Positions 1 to 9,056 of a stretch of DNA of 64,000 nucleotides are shown piece after piece. Under the pieces are notes generated by a model that was not told the DNA's origin, made no database searches, and saw only the letters and a list, made by a program, of their open reading frames with translations. A program made the translations under genes and the position numbers. The stretch spans positions 124,001 to 188,000 of the forward strand of contig NC_018310.1 in assembly GCF_000234665.1 (NCBI RefSeq). The letters are read 5' to 3'. Source of the stretch: Leishmania mexicana MHOM/GT/2001/U1103. Its lineage: Eukaryota > Euglenozoa > Kinetoplastea > Trypanosomatida > Trypanosomatidae. The stretch's first letter is position 1, and every line of letters starts with the position of its first letter.

Positions 1-1258
1 GATGATGACGTTTGCGGCGGGCTTTCGGTGGTTATCGTTTCCCGACTCTTCCGGTGCCCCCTGCGAATTGGCTTGTGACCGGGCGGAAAAGGAAGGGGGG
101 TCTCGTTTTTACCATTTGCACATTCAGGCTATCGAAAAGGTTTGGGTAAATCGGAAAGGCGCGGCGCGGGCACAGCGCGACTTTGGATTGATGCCAGCGC
201 GCGCCTGTGGCCTTTTTGTTCTGGGGCTATCTTTTGTTTTGCGATGATCGATGCGGCTGGCTTGTTCTGGGGTTTGTTGGGTTGGCGCGTGTAAAAGGTG
301 GGGGGGGGGCGCGGGTTTTTTTCGCGTTAGGTCAGGTTTTTGAAAAAAGGCGCAGGGGTTTTCCCGCATCCTGTTCCTGGATTTTGCGCGTGCCGGAACC
401 GCCTTTGTGAGTTAGAGCCACCGTGGGCCAAGCGAAAACAGAGAAATGTGATACCGTGGCCCTGTTTTTGTCGGCGGCGCATCGTCGAAAGGGGGGTGGG
501 CGGGGCGCGGCGCCACCGCTGCTCGCGGGGATGTGCGCGCTGTGGGCGGCGCCGTGGCCAGGGCGAAAGGGGCCCGTCATGAGCAGCCGTGGGTAAAGGG
601 TTTGTGAAAATGGAAGGCGGTGGGGGCTTTCTGGAAAAGTTGTAAGTTCCTTTGAGGGAATGGGTCGTCTTTGTGGCTTGTTCGTTGGTGGTTTGTTATT
701 TTTTGGCATTTGGGGGTGGGCTGGGGCGATAAGGGGGGGTCGCGCGGGCCCTTGGGGGGGGGCGGTGTCGGGAACGACCGGGGACTGTTGCCGTGCGTGC
801 TGTCAGCGCCAAGCTTGGCCACACTTTTTTGCGCACCGGCACATGGCGGAAACATCCTTGGGCTTTTCATACTGCGTTCTGGGCTCTTCCACTGTGCTGC
901 CGGTGGGTTTTTGGCGTGGGTTATGGGCGCAGTTCTTTTCAAGGTTGGGATTCGGACTCGTGAAGAAGGGGGGGGGCGTTGTTTATGATGGCGGAGGGGG
1001 AAGGGAGAGGATCATTGCAGAGTCATTGTTTTCTTTCGATGTGGAAGTTCCCGCTTTGGTTAGGCAGGTGCTGCCGCAGTGATTGTGAGTCGCCCGAAGG
1101 GGTGTGGGCTGTTAGGGGGGGGGGCGGGGCCCTGACGTGCGAGATTGATAAAGTTTGCTTGCGAACTGTGAACGGTTGAATGATCTTGCAGTTCCTTTGT
1201 CGACGGCTGGCATGCACAGGGGGGGGGGTTGTGGGAGGCGCGCTTGAGAGAGGGAAAG
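1..1258. promoter_or_regulatory. GT-rich, G-tract region, putative Pol II start region
   Basis: No reading frame here looks coding on either strand. The + strand is strongly G+T rich and carries repeated G runs: 10 at 300-309, 7 at 733-739, 9 at 754-762, 9 at 968-976, 10 at 1115-1124 and 10 at 1219-1228. It lacks the CT-tracts and CA repeats that fill the other gaps of the window. All genes to the right are on the + strand. In T. brucei, GT-rich elements drive polymerase II transcription and H2A.Z deposition, and G/C-tracts have been noted in the L. major chromosome 1 strand-switch region. By analogy this may be the head of the transcription unit; that role is inference. Whether genes to the left run on the opposite strand cannot be seen. 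Confidence 0.5.
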
Positions 1259-1307
1259 ATGGGGCTTGTTACCGTGAACTCTGTTTTTCCGGACCACATC
1301 GCTGCGG

Positions 1308-1610
1308 ATGAGCTGCGAAAGCGGGTCGATAATATCGAGGGGACAGTTTATCACAAAGGCACATTTCTCCAAATACCTTTCTTTTCAGCTGGGTAAATGT
1401 GGCTTTGCATGTTTGCAAATGTCGAATAGCATAGCGAGGAAGCTGATGAAAGCAGCTGTGGACGCGGTGGAAGTGATGGACTGTTCTCGAATCGCTTTTC
1501 TTTTGACTGGAAAATCAATTTGCGTAACGGTTTTCAGAACCTGCCGTAAAGCCGATCCCAACGAACTTTTTTTTCTCTTTTGCCAAGTAATGGAGAAAGT
1601 CTATGAGTGA
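1308..1610 (+). CDS. possible small hypothetical protein (100 aa), doubtful
   Basis: An ATG-started frame of 100 codons with plausible amino-acid composition (Lys, Ala, Val, Cys) and the same moderate-GC codon use as glutamine synthetase. A second protein-like frame starts with ATG at 1259 and runs to a TAA at 1394-1396 (45 residues, containing PDHIAADELRKRV), so the two overlap in different frames for about 90 nt. One explanation is a small gene of about 115 residues broken by a +1 shift near 1370-1395; another is chance. No polypyrimidine tract stands close upstream, which argues against an efficiently spliced mRNA. I do not recognise a family. It would be the first gene after the GT-rich region. 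Confidence 0.25.
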   Translation: MSCESGSIISRGQFITKAHFSKYLSFQLGKCGFACLQMSNSIARKLMKAAVDAVEVMDCSRIAFLLTGKSICVTVFRTCRKADPNELFFLFCQVMEKVYE

Positions 1611-1907
1611 CAGAGACAAGCAGAGGAGTAAGAGAGGATTTGAAAGGTGGCATTGAGTTTGTGTGCGTATGCTGCGAGGCAGAGGTGCTACACATGAATC
1701 TCGGTGCAGCCTTCTTTGCTACACTTGGTTCCTTGACATACTCCCTCATCTCTGTCACTCTTCTTTCAATCACGTCCTTTTTCTCAGCAGCTATAAGTAT
1801 CAACACGTAGTCCGGTATCCACTCCTAAGGCTGGGCGACTGGCTAAAAGCGCATTGCTCTTTTCTTACTACCGACAACACGGGAACAAGACCAAAAAATA
1901 AATCACA
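1611..1907 (+). promoter_or_regulatory. trans-splice acceptor and 5' UTR of glutamine synthetase
   Basis: A polypyrimidine tract at about 1741-1785 is followed directly by CAG at 1785-1787 and again at 1788-1790, the usual arrangement for spliced-leader addition. The resulting 5' UTR would be about 117-120 nt. A weaker CT stretch at 1857-1870 lies nearer the ATG. The rest of the interval shows nothing notable. Confidence 0.6.
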
Positions 1908-3047
1908 ATGTCCTCGTCAAATAATCAGACCGTGCGTGTCACTTACATCTGGCTCTCCGGCAAAGATTCACACCATGATATTCGCAGCAAGGACCGAACG
2001 ATGTACTTGTCTCAGGAGAATGTTGCAAAGCACCCGAAGGAGCTGCTTGCCAATGGCGTTTTCCCGGTCTGGAATTTCGACGGCTCTTCCACTGGTCAGG
2101 CGAAGGGGCTAGACACTGAAATTCTGCTGAAGCCTGTTAATGCGTTTCCGTGCTGCCTCCCAAGGACTTCGTCAAAGATTCCGTGGATCTTGGTGCTCGC
2201 CGAGTGCTACCTTCCTAGCGGCAAGCCGACAAGGGACAATTCTCGCGCCACAGCTCGCGAAACATTCGAGCAGTGCCCCGAGGAACATCCGTGGTTTGGC
2301 CTGGAGCAGGAATACTTCATCATGGGATGTGATGGGCGCCCTTATGGATGGCCTGCTCACGGATTTCCCGCCCCGAAGGGGGCGTATTACTGCAGCACCG
2401 GGTCAAAGTCAGCGTGGGGTCGCAAGTTCTGCGACCAACACTACGAGGTGTGCCTCGAGATGGGGCTGAATATATCAGGGACGAATGCGGAGGTGACTCC
2501 TGGACAGTGGGAGTTCCAGGTAGGCCCGTGCGAAGGCCTCGAGATGGGAGATCAGCTGACTGTTGCGCGCTGGGTGCTTTTGCGTCTTCTGGAAGAGGAG
2601 GGTCTGGATGCGGACTATCACGCAAAACCGATTCAGGGTGACTGGAATGGAAGCGGCCTGCATACAAACTTCTCGACTGAATCGACCCGCGCTGAAAACG
2701 GCCTCGAGGTTATTCATCAGTATATCGACCGCCTCAGCAAGACTGTTAGCAAAGATATTATATTTTATGGATCCGAGAACAACAAGCGGCTTACGGGCAC
2801 GCACGAGACATCGAAGGTATCAGAGTTCAGCGCTGGGGTGGGTACCCGCTGTACCTCGATTCGCATCCCCAACGCGGTCGCCAGTGAGGGGAAGGGATAT
2901 ATGGAGGATCGCCGGCCTGCCGGTGATGCCGACCCGTACTTGGTGACCTCGCGTCTTTTTGCCTCGTGCATCGGTTTGGAGACACCGTCTCTCGATCTGG
3001 CGTCTCCGACACACGAGAGGGATTGGATGCGCAATGCCTTCAAGTAA
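1908..3047 (+). CDS. GS: glutamine synthetase (eukaryotic GSII type)
   Basis: ATP-dependent amidation of glutamate with ammonia to glutamine; a soluble enzyme of nitrogen assimilation. At 379 residues it has the usual GSII length. The N-terminal beta-grasp domain holds WNFDGSSTGQA (55-65). The catalytic domain shows WFGLEQEYF (129-137), SGTNAEVTPGQWEFQVGPC near 197-215, NGSGLHTNFST near 247, RLTGTHET followed by the SIRIPN arginine segment, and EGKGYMEDRRPAGDADPYL near the C terminus. The metal- and substrate-binding Glu, His and Arg residues are all present, so the enzyme should be active. One oddity: the DPFR segment common in other GSII enzymes is replaced by a CCLPR segment at 82-86. The start is the first ATG after the splice acceptor. 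Codon use is less GC-rich than in genes beyond 9 kb. Confidence 0.97.
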   Translation: MSSSNNQTVRVTYIWLSGKDSHHDIRSKDRTMYLSQENVAKHPKELLANGVFPVWNFDGSSTGQAKGLDTEILLKPVNAFPCCLPRTSSKIPWILVLAECYLPSGKPTRDNSRATARETFEQCPEEHPWFGLEQEYFIMGCDGRPYGWPAHGFPAPKGAYYCSTGSKSAWGRKFCDQHYEVCLEMGLNISGTNAEVTPGQWEFQVGPCEGLEMGDQLTVARWVLLRLLEEEGLDADYHAKPIQGDWNGSGLHTNFSTESTRAENGLEVIHQYIDRLSKTVSKDIIFYGSENNKRLTGTHETSKVSEFSAGVGTRCTSIRIPNAVASEGKGYMEDRRPAGDADPYLVTSRLFASCIGLETPSLDLASPTHERDWMRNAFK

Positions 3048-3921
3048 ATAGAAGCCACACCGCGTGAGCTTGCGTCAGTATCTCGCAGTCCCCGAGTTGT
3101 GAACTCTTTGACTGACTCATCCGTATGACGAAAGTTCTATTGCAAATTCGTTTGGGGTATTTGAATTGGATACCTTGCCTATTTCAAAATTATATCTACA
3201 ACATCAGTACCGGTCTTCTGCGGAGTTAGAGGGCACAAAGAAACACTGGCGATCCAAAAAAAAATTGTAAAAGATAAACGGTAACGGATAAATGATTCTC
3301 TTCCTGTACGCCTATTGCTGTGACTCTTTATGGAGACACAAGCGTGTTCAGCCAGTGCGAGAATTGTTTGTGCCGTTATAATTAAAAAAAAAGAAACAAT
3401 GAGGTCGCATCTCTTCCATTTAAAAGTTTTTTTTCATTCATTCTTTGACCAAAAGAACCTATTTTTCGCTATGGCCCAACTTGGTTGAACCGTTTGGCAT
3501 AGAGATGGACTTTCTCTTGAGTGTTTAAAAGGAGTGAGGTCTGTGAAAAGTAACACGACCGTGAATGCTGTAGCATATTTGCTTTTTTTTCGTTTCCCAA
3601 GGAGGATTTCCATCGATAGGGTCTCTTTTCGGTACCGTCGAGAATGTTTGGGGTCGAATCGCCAATTGCGAGAAACTGACAGGCAGTGGGTCTGAATGCT
3701 GAAGTATTGCAAGCTAACGGCATCCTTTGCTCAGGCATACTTTTTTTTTACGATGTCCCATACCTTGATGAGGACTAAGGCAGTGGGTGTTTCCCACTCC
3801 AATGAGTTTGGGGTTTGTACTGCAATGTTGTTGGCATTTGATCTCTTAGCTACCACTGCGTCTTTTCCTGGCCTTCTTGTTCTCTCCAACTGACACACTG
3901 GTTAGGTTCCCTTCAGCAGCA
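3048..3921 (+). other. AT-richer intergenic region, GS 3' UTR and next acceptor
   Basis: About 870 nt, the most AT-rich part of the window, with A-runs near 3257-3266 and 3384-3393 and T-runs near 3426-3433 and 3583-3590. A CT-rich tract at about 3858-3889 precedes AG at 3904-3905 and CAG at 3914-3916, giving the next gene a 5' UTR of only 3-17 nt. A 65-codon ATG frame at 3696-3893 overlaps this tract and is not called. Confidence 0.5.
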
Positions 3922-5046
3922 ATGATACCCCAAAGGCAAAAGCCAGGCGGTAAGGTAAAAAGGCACTGGCAAAAGAAGAAGAGTCTTTATGATGAGTACC
4001 TTGCTGACTCTGGGGACAGCGAAGGCACGGGAGCTGATGAAGAGCGGGAAGAGACGTTTGAGTGCGAGCAGTACTGCGTGCACATGGACGTGAATATTCT
4101 TATCCAGCAAACGGTGCAGAACATTGTTCAAAGCGTATGTCTCGAGGACCCAGATGGCTTCGCTATCTTTGGCGATCATGAGCTGATTTGTTTTGCGGCT
4201 GGGGTGAAGCACAACAGCTCGATCATGTCTCTGCAAATACGCTACTTGGACGTTTCTGATGTGTCGCTGATTCCGCTTTGCAAGGCTCTCGAGGAGCACC
4301 CTAGCATTCGGGCTTTAGATCTTTCCGGGACTCACGGTGGAGAGGGCACTAGCAAGGCGCTGCGACAGCTGGTGTGTACGAATCCAAACATCATTTTCAT
4401 GCGCCTTGAAGACACCGTTCTGAATCCAAAGGACGCAAGTATCATTGAGAAAGCAACTCGGTACAACTCAATGTCATGCCCAGATCCCAACAACAACCCC
4501 TTTCATTTAGGTCTGCTACGACGAATGAGCGCGATGGATGAGGAGCACAAGTTTCGCGAGCAGCTTCACGCACGTCCTTGGCTGCTGGGAGACGGGCCGT
4601 CCAATCAAAAGAGATTCAAAAAGACGGTTTTGAGCACAGCTGCGTCATATCATATCGGCGGCGAAATCTGCGCTCAATTCATTCAGGGAAGATGCCCTTA
4701 CGGCTCGCGGTGCAAGTACATTCACCCCGAGCGTACCGTTGCTCTGAAGAACGTTGTTGCGTCCAGTCTGTACAACCGTGCAGAGCAAAGTGGAGGCGGG
4801 GATGCTGTTTCCACGGCCTTTTCAACTACATCCGCGTCTCGGCAAAGGTTACAGAGTCGCCTACGACCACCTGCATTTATGCTAAAGAAGCCGGAGCAAT
4901 GCGAGAGGGAACACGAGAATTTTGAGATATCGATGGAGTCTCCACCGGGGGCAGACGTTCCTTCCACCCAACCTCCGCTTTCTTCATGGTGGGTGATGAG
5001 TGTAACCGTTGTGTGCTGCTGCGTGATAATAGTTGCAGGTTTGTAA
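3922..5046 (+). CDS. CCCH zinc-finger protein with LRR-like region and C-terminal tail anchor
   Basis: 374 residues from the first ATG after the predicted acceptor. The N terminus is basic (about 1-25) followed by an acidic stretch (28-48). Residues about 100-165 have leucine-rich-repeat spacing (LQIRYLDVSD, IRALDLSGTH, IIFMRLEDT), like ribonuclease-inhibitor or tropomodulin-type repeats. A single CCCH finger of the form C-x7-C-x5-C-x3-H has Cys250, Cys258, Cys264 and His268. The last 19 residues (WWVMSVTVVCCCVIIVAGL) form a hydrophobic helix ending exactly at the stop codon, typical of a tail-anchored protein. CCCH fingers usually bind RNA, so a cytosol-facing RNA-binding protein held at the ER or mitochondrial outer membrane is the natural reading; that is inference. 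Codon use matches GS rather than the genes to the right. Confidence 0.85.
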   Translation: MIPQRQKPGGKVKRHWQKKKSLYDEYLADSGDSEGTGADEEREETFECEQYCVHMDVNILIQQTVQNIVQSVCLEDPDGFAIFGDHELICFAAGVKHNSSIMSLQIRYLDVSDVSLIPLCKALEEHPSIRALDLSGTHGGEGTSKALRQLVCTNPNIIFMRLEDTVLNPKDASIIEKATRYNSMSCPDPNNNPFHLGLLRRMSAMDEEHKFREQLHARPWLLGDGPSNQKRFKKTVLSTAASYHIGGEICAQFIQGRCPYGSRCKYIHPERTVALKNVVASSLYNRAEQSGGGDAVSTAFSTTSASRQRLQSRLRPPAFMLKKPEQCEREHENFEISMESPPGADVPSTQPPLSSWWVMSVTVVCCCVIIVAGL

Positions 5047-6022
5047 GCGAGCAGACCACTTGTCACAAAGAACGATACTATTCATTATAGCAGTTGTTTC
5101 CTTTCTCCTGCAACCACTTGAAAGCAGGCGTGACGGGAAATAAAAGTTTCACACAATGCTGGTGTCATCGCGACTCTCCAAAGAGCAATCCCCTTCTTTT
5201 TTTTTGTTCGAATGCGCACACTTCTCAACTCTCCACATGGAAGCCTTTTGCACTCCCTATCTATGTCTCTCTCTTTTTCTTCTCTCTTTCCACACGACTC
5301 TGAATACCCACATCGAATGCAGCGATATCAGGAAACTGAATCACACACACTAGTGTTCCTCGGAATAGCAGAGATACGTGAAGGACAGCATGTAATTGTC
5401 ATTCTGCTCTGCCCTAGACCGATCGCCTTCTGGGCGGGATGATGTGTGAACCGAAGGGATTTCTGCGACGCGCTGTATTTCCTTTCCGGTGACGAGGCTC
5501 AGGGTGTGGCTATTGGCGTACTCGTAGCCGTTTTGGCTTGAGTATGAAGCTGGAGACTGTTTTGTGCAAGCACCCCCCTTTGGGGAAGGGCTGCTTGCAC
5601 TCAAGCACTAGCATCCTTACTCTCTTCCTAGTGAAGTGTGCGTGCAGAAGCTGTTGGTGACACGCTCTAGTGTTTTTTCTTTTTTTTTTTCGTTCCCGAA
5701 TGCTCGTTAGAGGGAGCGAACAACATTAGCGAGATGCCAGTCGAATGGCGGTTTGCTCTTCACAGATGCCGGTTCTACCTTTTCGTTCACTAGATGAGCC
5801 TTCTTTCCGCGCTGCGCACGGGGCGCCTGTTTGTTGACTTTGCCGACTGGGCTCCCGCCCATGCATGTATCACGACAACTTTCTTTCTCCCTTTCATTTC
5901 TTTGTTTGCCCCCTCTCGCCGCCGCGAATTCAGTTTTCGGTTCTCGAGTTCATTTTAGAAGGCCACGTAAGCGGTAGAGAACGCTTAGCTCATTCCCCGA
6001 CATCAGCAGTGCTTGGCTCGAT
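5047..6022 (+). other. intergenic region with hairpin and acceptor
   Basis: About 975 nt. It holds a 9-bp inverted repeat (5564-5600, listed separately) and an antisense coding-like frame (5350-5604, under findings). A long CT-tract at about 5879-5925 is followed by CAG at 5931-5933, the likely spliced-leader acceptor for the gene at 6023. Nothing else is recognisable. Confidence 0.5.
5564..5600 (+). repeat. inverted repeat, 9-bp stem
   Basis: GTGCAAGCA at 5564-5572 is the exact reverse complement of TGCTTGCAC at 5592-5600. The 19-nt interior itself contains CCCC-TTT-GGGG, able to form a second inner stem. It would form a stable hairpin in the 3' UTR of the CCCH/LRR mRNA. Function unknown. 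Confidence 0.7.
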
Positions 6023-8758
6023 ATGACTTACTGCATACCACCACGCGTAGTGCGGCGGCTGTGTGACTCGGAGTGGTTCAAAACAGAGTTTGTAGACAAG
6101 GAGACTGAGACTGTAGACAACGATCTCGCCGTGGCCAGCAACCAGTGCAGAAGTCTGGGTCAAGCAAGCAAACATGAGTGTGTTCAGCTCATCTCTTCAT
6201 CCTTTCGACCGTTCATTGAGAAGGTGCTTCCTTTACCGGCAAATGGATGCGACAGCAGTGCGGCAGAGTGCGGCGGGTGCTGGTTTTGGGAAACGTATCG
6301 GCACGCTCTGTTCGGCGAAAACGTGCTTATTCACCTGGGCGGCTCTGGCATTTCATTGGCAGAAGACAGACTCGACGCACAAGTCGAGCTGCGATTGAGG
6401 ATGTGCGCAAGCGCCACCTTGGCTTTGCCATCCCAGCACCGCACAAAGGTGCTGCTGCATGGATCAGCAAAGCTAGAGGTTGTTTACGCTCTCGCTCTGT
6501 CTGTCGCACTTCATGTGGCAAAACAGCCGCTGCTAGAGCATGGCGAAGGGCCTCAGGCGCTGGTCTTGTGCGCAACCAAGGACCAGTGCGATGAGATGGC
6601 GTGTGCTTTGAACGAGTTCTGCGCCTCGCTACACCTAATTGTGCACAACCTCTTTGAGCCATATCCACCGATGCCGGCAGACAAGCGCGCCGAGGTTGTC
6701 GTCGCCACTCCGCCGTTATGGGAAAGCTTGGCAAAGTTTGGGCAGTACCCCAATCGTGCACGCCTGAGCACCGCGTCCCAGGGCGAAGGATTGGAGGACT
6801 TGCTTCTGAAGGTGGAAGGAGAAGGCCAGCTACCACCAACGTACGACCTCACACGATGGCGTCCTTATAGTCTTACGCACGTGGCACAGCTTGTCATCTT
6901 CGATGTGGAGCTGCAGATAAACATGGGGTTTGGGGCTCTTCTAAAGCATCTTCTCGAACTTCCACATGAGCCATCTCCCGCACGTTGCAAATCGGAGAGC
7001 TCCTCCGCCGTGGGCAAGCTGCCTCTCTCGTGTCAACTGTATGCCGTTGCAGGTGGCGATCGGTTTGCCGTCGAAGTGGATACCTTGCGTTCACTGCTCG
7101 AAGCAGTCCGCACCAATGGACAACTCCGATTCAATCATGGTACCGCAGAGCTTTCACTGGTCAGCCCAGGTCCTGTGCTTGATTCTGATGAAGACGGTCG
7201 CGCACCGCTCTCGCACGGCGTTCGCAAGCGACAACGGATGGAGGACGGGCCGGGTGATCATACCGGGCAGCAAAGGCCGTGGAAAGCCAATGATGCCACC
7301 TCACGACATGGCAACGGGACGACTTTCGAAGGCATTCTTATCCGCAGCGCATTGTCGCACGGACGACTCCTCGCCGACTTCACCGCGTTTACCGATTTTG
7401 TCAGTCGCGTGATGCAGGAGGCCAGCACCTTTTGGGAGAGCTTTGAGAGCGGGATTTGCGACGACTCGGACTCGCACGGGACACCCTCACCCGTCTCGTC
7501 GCCCCTGACGACTGGCAACAAGGTGAGGGATGCAGATCACTTTCCTACCTCAGCCGCTTCCGCATCTTTTCTCCAGTGCGCGCGCGTGGAGCTGGCTCTC
7601 ATTTGCGCGAACTCAGTCAACCCTGATTCCCAGTCATGCCTTGCAGCGTCTGAGACCTACCGTGCGCAGGAGGTGGGTGTGTGGGTGCATTCTGCCCCGT
7701 CCTCTCCCGCAAGCCTCTCGTCCCGTCTGGCGCTCTTATTCCAGCACTTGAATGACCGGTTGAATGGCGAGCTGTTTGACGGCAGCGTCGTACAGTGCGT
7801 CCTGGCAAGTGACATGGCGCGTCTGCCCTTCACACTTAGCCCCATCACTGCATCGGCAACAGACGGTGAAGGCGGTCGTTTGGTGCAGCAGCATGAACTG
7901 TTCTGTTATGGCCCCAATCTCATGCAGCCAGCTGTGCTGTGTGTTGCCCGAAAAAGTGGGGATGAGGCCGCAGCTGCAGCAGCGGCGCGCAACACCGAAC
8001 GCCTTGAGACTCTATCTATGGTGGAACAGCTCACTGCTGTCACGAAGGGCGCAGAGAGGTCTCCTGGATGTGTGCCGAGGTGTTGCTTCTTGTCAACGCC
8101 TCCCCACGCAGGCCAGGCCGCCTCATCATCGCTGGCGAGCACCGTTGTTCCATCGGATGTCAGCACTGTGTTGGTGGTGCGCCACATAGCCCCATCGAGC
8201 GCTGCCTTGTGCGGTGGAGGGAGAGCCACCAGCTCACAAATGCATCCACCAGGGGAGGCGAAACCGCTTGCGCTTTACTTGCTGGAGGAGTGCTGCCAAT
8301 ACGGACGCGTGTTGTCGTACTACGCTTATGAGGCTACTCGGACGACGATCGTGGACACCGTAGAGGACGGGCAGGAAGCTGGCGGTAGCGACGGGGGGGA
8401 GGGGCTTGGAGCGCAGCCAGAAACAGCGATGGAGCAAGGGGGGCCACTTGCCGCTGAGGGACAGCTCACAACTGCGTCTCTCTTTATTGAGTTCGCCAGC
8501 GCCGATTCTGCAGTGGAGGCGGTTCGGCTCCTTTCGCGCCGTTTTGCCTTCCAACACCAGCCGCCGCCGCCGTCGTCGTCGCAAGGTGCACCTGCTTGCC
8601 TTCCGCGGGCTCGCCTGTTCACCAATCGAACATACTACGAAGGCGTGCTGCAGGAGGTGTCATCGCAGATGCTCTACGACGGAGTTATAGACAGAGACCA
8701 GAGCAGCGATGACGACAGCCGCTTCAGTGACCTTCACATATCCTTACTCGCGGAGTAG
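6023..8758 (+). CDS. degenerate DEAD-box-like protein with C-terminal UHM/RRM-like domain
   Basis: 911 residues. The order of elements at 140-310 resembles the first RecA domain of a DEAD-box helicase. A hydrophobic strand with GSAKLEVVYALA (about 145-157) stands where motif I should be. VVVATPPLWESL near 228 resembles the ATPGRL motif. LVIFDVELQINMGF has Asp294-Val-Glu296 in place of DEAD. AVAGG replaces the SAT motif. The Walker lysine and the DEAD acid pair are not intact, so ATPase activity is unlikely. Residues about 712-880 look like an RRM: VLVVRHIAP (RNP2-like), SLFIEFASADSAVEAV (RNP1 side), then RLFTNRTYYEG, which recalls the end of U2AF-homology motifs. An alanine-rich stretch lies near 650. 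This suggests a splicing or RNP scaffold, by inference. The first ATG after the CAG acceptor at 5931-5933 is used. Confidence 0.75.
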   Translation: MTYCIPPRVVRRLCDSEWFKTEFVDKETETVDNDLAVASNQCRSLGQASKHECVQLISSSFRPFIEKVLPLPANGCDSSAAECGGCWFWETYRHALFGENVLIHLGGSGISLAEDRLDAQVELRLRMCASATLALPSQHRTKVLLHGSAKLEVVYALALSVALHVAKQPLLEHGEGPQALVLCATKDQCDEMACALNEFCASLHLIVHNLFEPYPPMPADKRAEVVVATPPLWESLAKFGQYPNRARLSTASQGEGLEDLLLKVEGEGQLPPTYDLTRWRPYSLTHVAQLVIFDVELQINMGFGALLKHLLELPHEPSPARCKSESSSAVGKLPLSCQLYAVAGGDRFAVEVDTLRSLLEAVRTNGQLRFNHGTAELSLVSPGPVLDSDEDGRAPLSHGVRKRQRMEDGPGDHTGQQRPWKANDATSRHGNGTTFEGILIRSALSHGRLLADFTAFTDFVSRVMQEASTFWESFESGICDDSDSHGTPSPVSSPLTTGNKVRDADHFPTSAASASFLQCARVELALICANSVNPDSQSCLAASETYRAQEVGVWVHSAPSSPASLSSRLALLFQHLNDRLNGELFDGSVVQCVLASDMARLPFTLSPITASATDGEGGRLVQQHELFCYGPNLMQPAVLCVARKSGDEAAAAAAARNTERLETLSMVEQLTAVTKGAERSPGCVPRCCFLSTPPHAGQAASSSLASTVVPSDVSTVLVVRHIAPSSAALCGGGRATSSQMHPPGEAKPLALYLLEECCQYGRVLSYYAYEATRTTIVDTVEDGQEAGGSDGGEGLGAQPETAMEQGGPLAAEGQLTTASLFIEFASADSAVEAVRLLSRRFAFQHQPPPPSSSQGAPACLPRARLFTNRTYYEGVLQEVSSQMLYDGVIDRDQSSDDDSRFSDLHISLLAE

Positions 8759-9056
8759 CCTCACGGCCGAACACCATCACGCTTCCTTTTGACCTTTCTC
8801 TGCCACAACTCACAAACCCTGAAAACAGGTAGCTCCGGCAATGAGGATCCTGACCCGCTTAGGCCGTTCCTCTACCCTCCACGTTGTACCGTGTTGGGAC
8901 ACCTTTCCTTCCGCAACGCGATCCTCTCTCCCCTTCTCTCGACTTGTTCACTCTTCTCCGTCTCCTGCACACGCACCCGTGTTTCTAACCCCCACCACCC
9001 TCGCACTTTTTCACCCTTGCACCTTGCTTCCCCCTTTCACAAGCAACCAGCCGAGC
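8759..9056 (+). other. intergenic region upstream of the aldolase relic
   Basis: CT-rich with several polypyrimidine tracts (about 8862-8885, 8921-8965, 9001-9040) and CAG near 9048-9050. It looks like a normal 5' flank with a spliced-leader acceptor, even though the following gene is broken. Microsatellite-rich, GC-rich style begins here. Confidence 0.4.

Noticed and set aside
2120..2200. Compensating frameshifts in glutamine synthetase around residues 75-95
   Set aside because: The segment lacks DPFR, but neither alternative frame restores it and the frame stays open with normal motifs on both sides.
3696..3893. 65-codon ATG frame upstream of the CCCH/LRR gene
   Set aside because: It runs into the polypyrimidine tract of the next gene and has no recognisable features; at most an unspliced upstream ORF.
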